From: an uncultured Blautia sp.
GTDB lineage: Bacteria > Bacillota > Clostridia > Lachnospirales > Lachnospiraceae
Assembly: GCA_900551465.1 (NCBI GenBank)
Contig: URWL01000062.1
Location: 1-8,719, forward strand
Direction: 5' to 3'
Length of the DNA: 8,719 nt
Under the pieces are notes generated by a model. The model worked only from the letters and a program-made list of their open reading frames with translations, ran no database searches and was not told the origin of the DNA. The translations under genes and the position numbers were made by a program. This document shows, one piece after another, positions 6,826-8,719 of this stretch (position 1 is its first letter; every line of letters begins with the position of its first letter).

Positions 6826-6868
6826 TATGCGTTTTTGTTTTAGCAGTATTTTTTGTGGTAAACGCATA
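6826..6868. repeat. Perfect 9-bp inverted repeat in the yedE leader
   Basis: TATGCGTTT at 6826-6834 is matched exactly by AAACGCATA at 6860-6868, with 25 bp between. It is the only GC-bearing island in a very AT-rich intergenic stretch, and lies between the predicted yedE promoter and its ribosome binding site. It could be a stem-loop in the leader RNA or two half-sites for a dimeric or tetrameric DNA-binding protein with 34-bp spacing. The repeat is seen directly; the function is unknown. Confidence 0.6.
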
Positions 6869-6882
6869 TTTTGTACATTAAA

Positions 6883-6912
6883 ATCATACCATTTTTTATT
6901 ATTTTTTACCAA
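6883..6912 (-). promoter_or_regulatory. Candidate yedE operon promoter
   Basis: On the minus strand TATGAT at 6888-6883 is a 5-of-6 match to the -10 box and is preceded by TGG, giving an extended -10. TTGGTA at 6912-6907 is a 4-of-6 -35 with an 18-bp spacer. The predicted start near 6876 leaves a leader of about 70 nt that contains the 6826-6868 inverted repeat. The -35 touches the AT-rich palindrome at 6911-6928. This is a motif match only. Confidence 0.45.
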
Positions 6913-6928
6913 TTAATTATAGTTAATT
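6911..6928. promoter_or_regulatory. AT-rich palindrome, candidate LysR-type operator
   Basis: AATTAA-TTATAG-TTAATT has 6-bp inverted arms around a 6-bp centre, the general size of a LysR-family recognition site. It lies between the divergent promoters, about 58 bp upstream of the predicted rightward start and about 44 bp upstream of the leftward one. A LysR-type regulator is encoded in the rightward operon. The surrounding DNA is so AT-rich that a chance palindrome is quite possible. Confidence 0.3.
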
Positions 6929-6962
6929 TTTTCTTCCATTTATAGATTTTTTCAATAAATTG

Positions 6963-6971
6963 TGTTATAGT
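6963..6971 (+). promoter_or_regulatory. Candidate extended -10 promoter of the desulfurase/LysR operon
   Basis: TGTTATAGT reads as TGn plus a 5-of-6 -10 box (TATAGT). No convincing -35 is found 16-18 bp upstream, which would suit a promoter needing a LysR-type activator. The leader to the start at 7027 is about 50 nt, and AAGGAAGAAG just before that start serves as the ribosome binding site. Confidence 0.4.
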
Positions 6972-7026
6972 CATTGTAGTAAACAACTAAAAATGATTAC
7001 AAGATAAGAAAAGGAAGAAGATTATC

Positions 7027-8214
7027 ATGAAAAAAATATATCTAGATCAGGCAAGTACCTCCTGCCCCAAGGCTCCGGGCGTGGCAGACGCGGTCTTTCA
7101 TTATCTGTCCGGCCATGCAGTCAATATCAACCGTGGAAGCTATGACACGGCTTTTTCTGTGGAAGAACAGATTTTTGACACAAGAGAACAGCTGAAACAG
7201 CTTTTTCATTTTCCGGATAAAAGCCGCAATGTAATTTTTACCGCCAATGTCACAGCAAGCCTGAATATTCTTCTGAAGGGTCTGCTCCGTCCCGGAGACC
7301 ATGTTCTGGTAAGCTCCATGGAACATAATGCTGTGATGCGTCCACTGGTACAGCTTGAAAAAACAGGGGTAAGCTTCGACCGGATTCCCTGCGACTCTGC
7401 CGGAAACATGCTTCTGGAACAGGCGGAAAATCTGCTCCGCCCGGAAACCCGCCTTCTTGTATGCCTTCACGGTTCCAACGTCTGCGGCACACTGATGCCC
7501 ATAAAAGCCATCGGAGAATTCTGTCATAAGCATGGAATTCTTTTTGTCCTGGATACTGCGCAGACCGCAGGCGTGCTTCCCATAGACATGGAATCCTGTC
7601 ACATAGACGCACTGGCATTTACCGGTCACAAGGGCTTCCGGGGACCTCAGGGAATCGGTGGTTTTCTTATCCGGGAAGCTCTGGTTTCTGATATGGTTCC
7701 TCTTCTCAGCGGAGGCACCGGAAGCATTTCCCACACGGAAGAAATCCCTGATTTTATGCCCGACCGCTTTGAACCGGGTACGCCTAATATTCCGGGAATC
7801 CTTGGACTCCATGCAGCGCTTTCCTGTACGGGGCAGATATGTTCTCATGAAAATTTCCGCCATGAAATGAAACTGACAGAACACTTTATCAGAGGAATCC
7901 AGTCCATGGATCCTCTGGGAAAACATCTTCGGATCATTGGCAGGACCGACTGTCCGGACACTCTGGAAACTGCCGTCCGCTGCTCTGTAGTTTCTGTCCT
8001 GACACCAGAGATCGATATGGCAGACGCTGCCTTTCAGATGGATAATACTTATGGGATCATGACAAGAGTGGGACTCCACTGCGCACCTTCTGCGCACAAA
8101 ACTCTGGGAACTTATCCCCAGGGAACCATCCGTTTTTCCTTCGGTCCGGAAAATACCCTGGAAGAAATAAACACCGCGCTGAAGGCTCTGGAAGAAATCG
8201 CCGGAAGCTGCTGA
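7027..8214 (+). CDS. Cysteine desulfurase family protein (class V aminotransferase, EF2568-like)
   Basis: A 395-residue PLP-dependent class V aminotransferase of the cysteine desulfurase/selenocysteine lyase group. Key residues are visible: H100 in MEHNAV (stacks on PLP), D176 in VLDTAQ (pairs with the PLP nitrogen), the Schiff-base lysine K202 in TGHKGFRGPQGIGG, and the catalytic cysteine C352 in RVGLHCAPSAHKTLGTYPQGTIRFS. The short active-site loop around C352 resembles group II enzymes and the EF2568-type subfamily seen beside selenium-metabolism genes, rather than housekeeping IscS. It should release S from cysteine, or Se from selenocysteine, as an enzyme-bound persulfide that the TusA-like and DUF3343 proteins could accept. 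It is divergent from those genes and 16 bp upstream of the LysR gene. It ends in a Cys codon directly before TGA. The substrate is undetermined. Confidence 0.93.
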   Translation: MKKIYLDQASTSCPKAPGVADAVFHYLSGHAVNINRGSYDTAFSVEEQIFDTREQLKQLFHFPDKSRNVIFTANVTASLNILLKGLLRPGDHVLVSSMEHNAVMRPLVQLEKTGVSFDRIPCDSAGNMLLEQAENLLRPETRLLVCLHGSNVCGTLMPIKAIGEFCHKHGILFVLDTAQTAGVLPIDMESCHIDALAFTGHKGFRGPQGIGGFLIREALVSDMVPLLSGGTGSISHTEEIPDFMPDRFEPGTPNIPGILGLHAALSCTGQICSHENFRHEMKLTEHFIRGIQSMDPLGKHLRIIGRTDCPDTLETAVRCSVVSVLTPEIDMADAAFQMDNTYGIMTRVGLHCAPSAHKTLGTYPQGTIRFSFGPENTLEEINTALKALEEIAGSC

Positions 8215-8230
8215 AACAGGAGGGAAATTT

Positions 8231-8719
8231 ATGGATTTTAAACAGCTGGAAGCATTTACAGCAGTGGTAGATTATGGCAGCTTTTCTGAGGCCGCACGCC
8301 GCCTCTATCTGACCCAGCCTACCATCAGCGCACATATCCGTGCGCTGGAAAATGAACTGAAAGTAAAACTGATCATAAGGACAACAAAAAAGCTGACCAT
8401 CACCACAAAGGGATATCAGCTTTATGACAGCGCGGTCCGTATCCTCCATATCCGTAATAATCTTGTGGAAGATTTTATCGGCTCAAAAAAACATATTATT
8501 GATCTCAGCGCATCTACCATACCCTCCTCTTATCTGCTTCCTGAACTGCTTGCAGGATTTGGAAAAGTATGCCCGGATGTCTATTTTCACTCTCTGCAGT
8601 CAGACAGCTCCGAAGCCATCCAGAAGGTAATGGACGGCAGTGTGGATCTTGGACTTGTTGGACAGTATACCGAACAGGAGGACTGCTGCTTTATCCCTTT
8701 CTGTCAGGATTCTCTGGTG
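8231..8719 (+). CDS. LysR-family transcriptional regulator (partial, N-terminal 163 residues)
   Basis: It starts at ATG 8231 behind a strong AGGAGG and runs off the window with no stop. Residues 1-62 are a textbook LysR winged helix-turn-helix (FKQLEAFTAVVDYGSFSEAARRLYLTQPTISAHIRALE...). From about residue 90 the effector-binding domain begins with IDLSASTIPSSYLLPELLAGF and reaches DLGLVG. The STIPSSYLLP segment is typical of LysR proteins in CysB/CysL-like sulfur and selenium-associated groups, which fits the context. It follows the desulfurase-like gene by 16 bp and is surely cotranscribed. It probably controls the divergent promoter region at 6805-7026, and thus both the yedE operon and its own. 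Family certain; effector (a sulfur or selenium metabolite) inferred; about half of the protein is missing. Confidence 0.95.
   Translation, partial: MDFKQLEAFTAVVDYGSFSEAARRLYLTQPTISAHIRALENELKVKLIIRTTKKLTITTKGYQLYDSAVRILHIRNNLVEDFIGSKKHIIDLSASTIPSSYLLPELLAGFGKVCPDVYFHSLQSDSSEAIQKVMDGSVDLGLVGQYTEQEDCCFIPFCQDSLV

Noticed and set aside
6974..7002. TTGTAGT/ATTACAA imperfect inverted repeat in the desulfurase leader
   Set aside because: Seven pairs including a G-U around a 15-nt loop in AT-rich DNA would be weak, and it has no U-tract or known motif around it.
7042..8097. A 351-codon open frame on the minus strand
   Set aside because: It is fully antisense to the desulfurase-family gene, which has all catalytic residues; the minus translation shows no domain and no ribosome binding site.
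8209..8214. TGC-TGA at the end of the desulfurase gene as a possible selenocysteine codon
   Set aside because: Only seven sense codons would follow before TAA, no SECIS-like hairpin is evident, and the LysR ribosome binding site lies directly downstream. An ordinary stop is the simpler reading.

Overview
The sequence looks like chromosome from a gut-type anaerobic Firmicute, most plausibly Lachnospiraceae. This rests on strong AGGAGG-like ribosome binding sites, moderate GC content, AT-rich intergenic regions, a GHKL/LytTR-style two-component pair and a selenium/sulfur cluster of a kind common in Clostridia. This is inference; no rRNA or other phylogenetic marker is present. There are no tRNAs, CRISPR arrays or transposon genes.

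Region 1 (1-2122, minus strand) reads as one operon. In order of transcription it holds a RibD-C/dihydrofolate-reductase-like reductase, a NUDIX hydrolase, a LytTR-type response regulator, and the first 88 residues of a multi-pass membrane protein that is probably the cognate sensor kinase and is cut by the window edge. The NUDIX and regulator genes overlap by 23 bp, and the regulator and putative kinase are 4 bp apart.

Region 2 (2123-2369) is a 247-bp divergent control region. It has a minus-strand promoter and a candidate plus-strand extended -10. Between them lie four near-identical 12-bp direct repeats (TGTAAAGnnnGG on the minus strand), arranged as two pairs with a 21-bp period, the two pairs being 50 bp apart. 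Two of the four match the remembered LytTR consensus at every position. They are the best candidate operators for the regulator encoded next door.

Region 3 (2370-5263, plus strand) encodes an ABC ATPase and a 715-residue FtsX-type permease with BceB-like topology (7 + 3 membrane segments around a large outside domain), joined by an ATGA overlap. The permease runs into the convergent gene by 19 bp, and a perfect 9-bp inverted repeat spans both stop codons.

Region 4 (5245-8719) is a divergent selenium/sulfur-handling cluster. Leftward are a YedE/YeeE-family membrane protein, a short TusA-like protein with a CPEP motif, and a DUF3343 protein. Rightward are a cysteine-desulfurase-family class V aminotransferase and a LysR-type regulator that runs off the window. 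The likely logic is that YedE brings in a sulfur or selenium species, the desulfurase mobilises S/Se from an amino acid, the TusA-like and DUF3343 proteins carry the atom as a persulfide or selenopersulfide, and the LysR protein controls the 222-bp divergent promoter region. That region contains an AT-rich palindrome and a second, spaced 9-bp inverted repeat in the yedE leader. Neither the chemistry nor the choice between Se and S can be settled from sequence alone.
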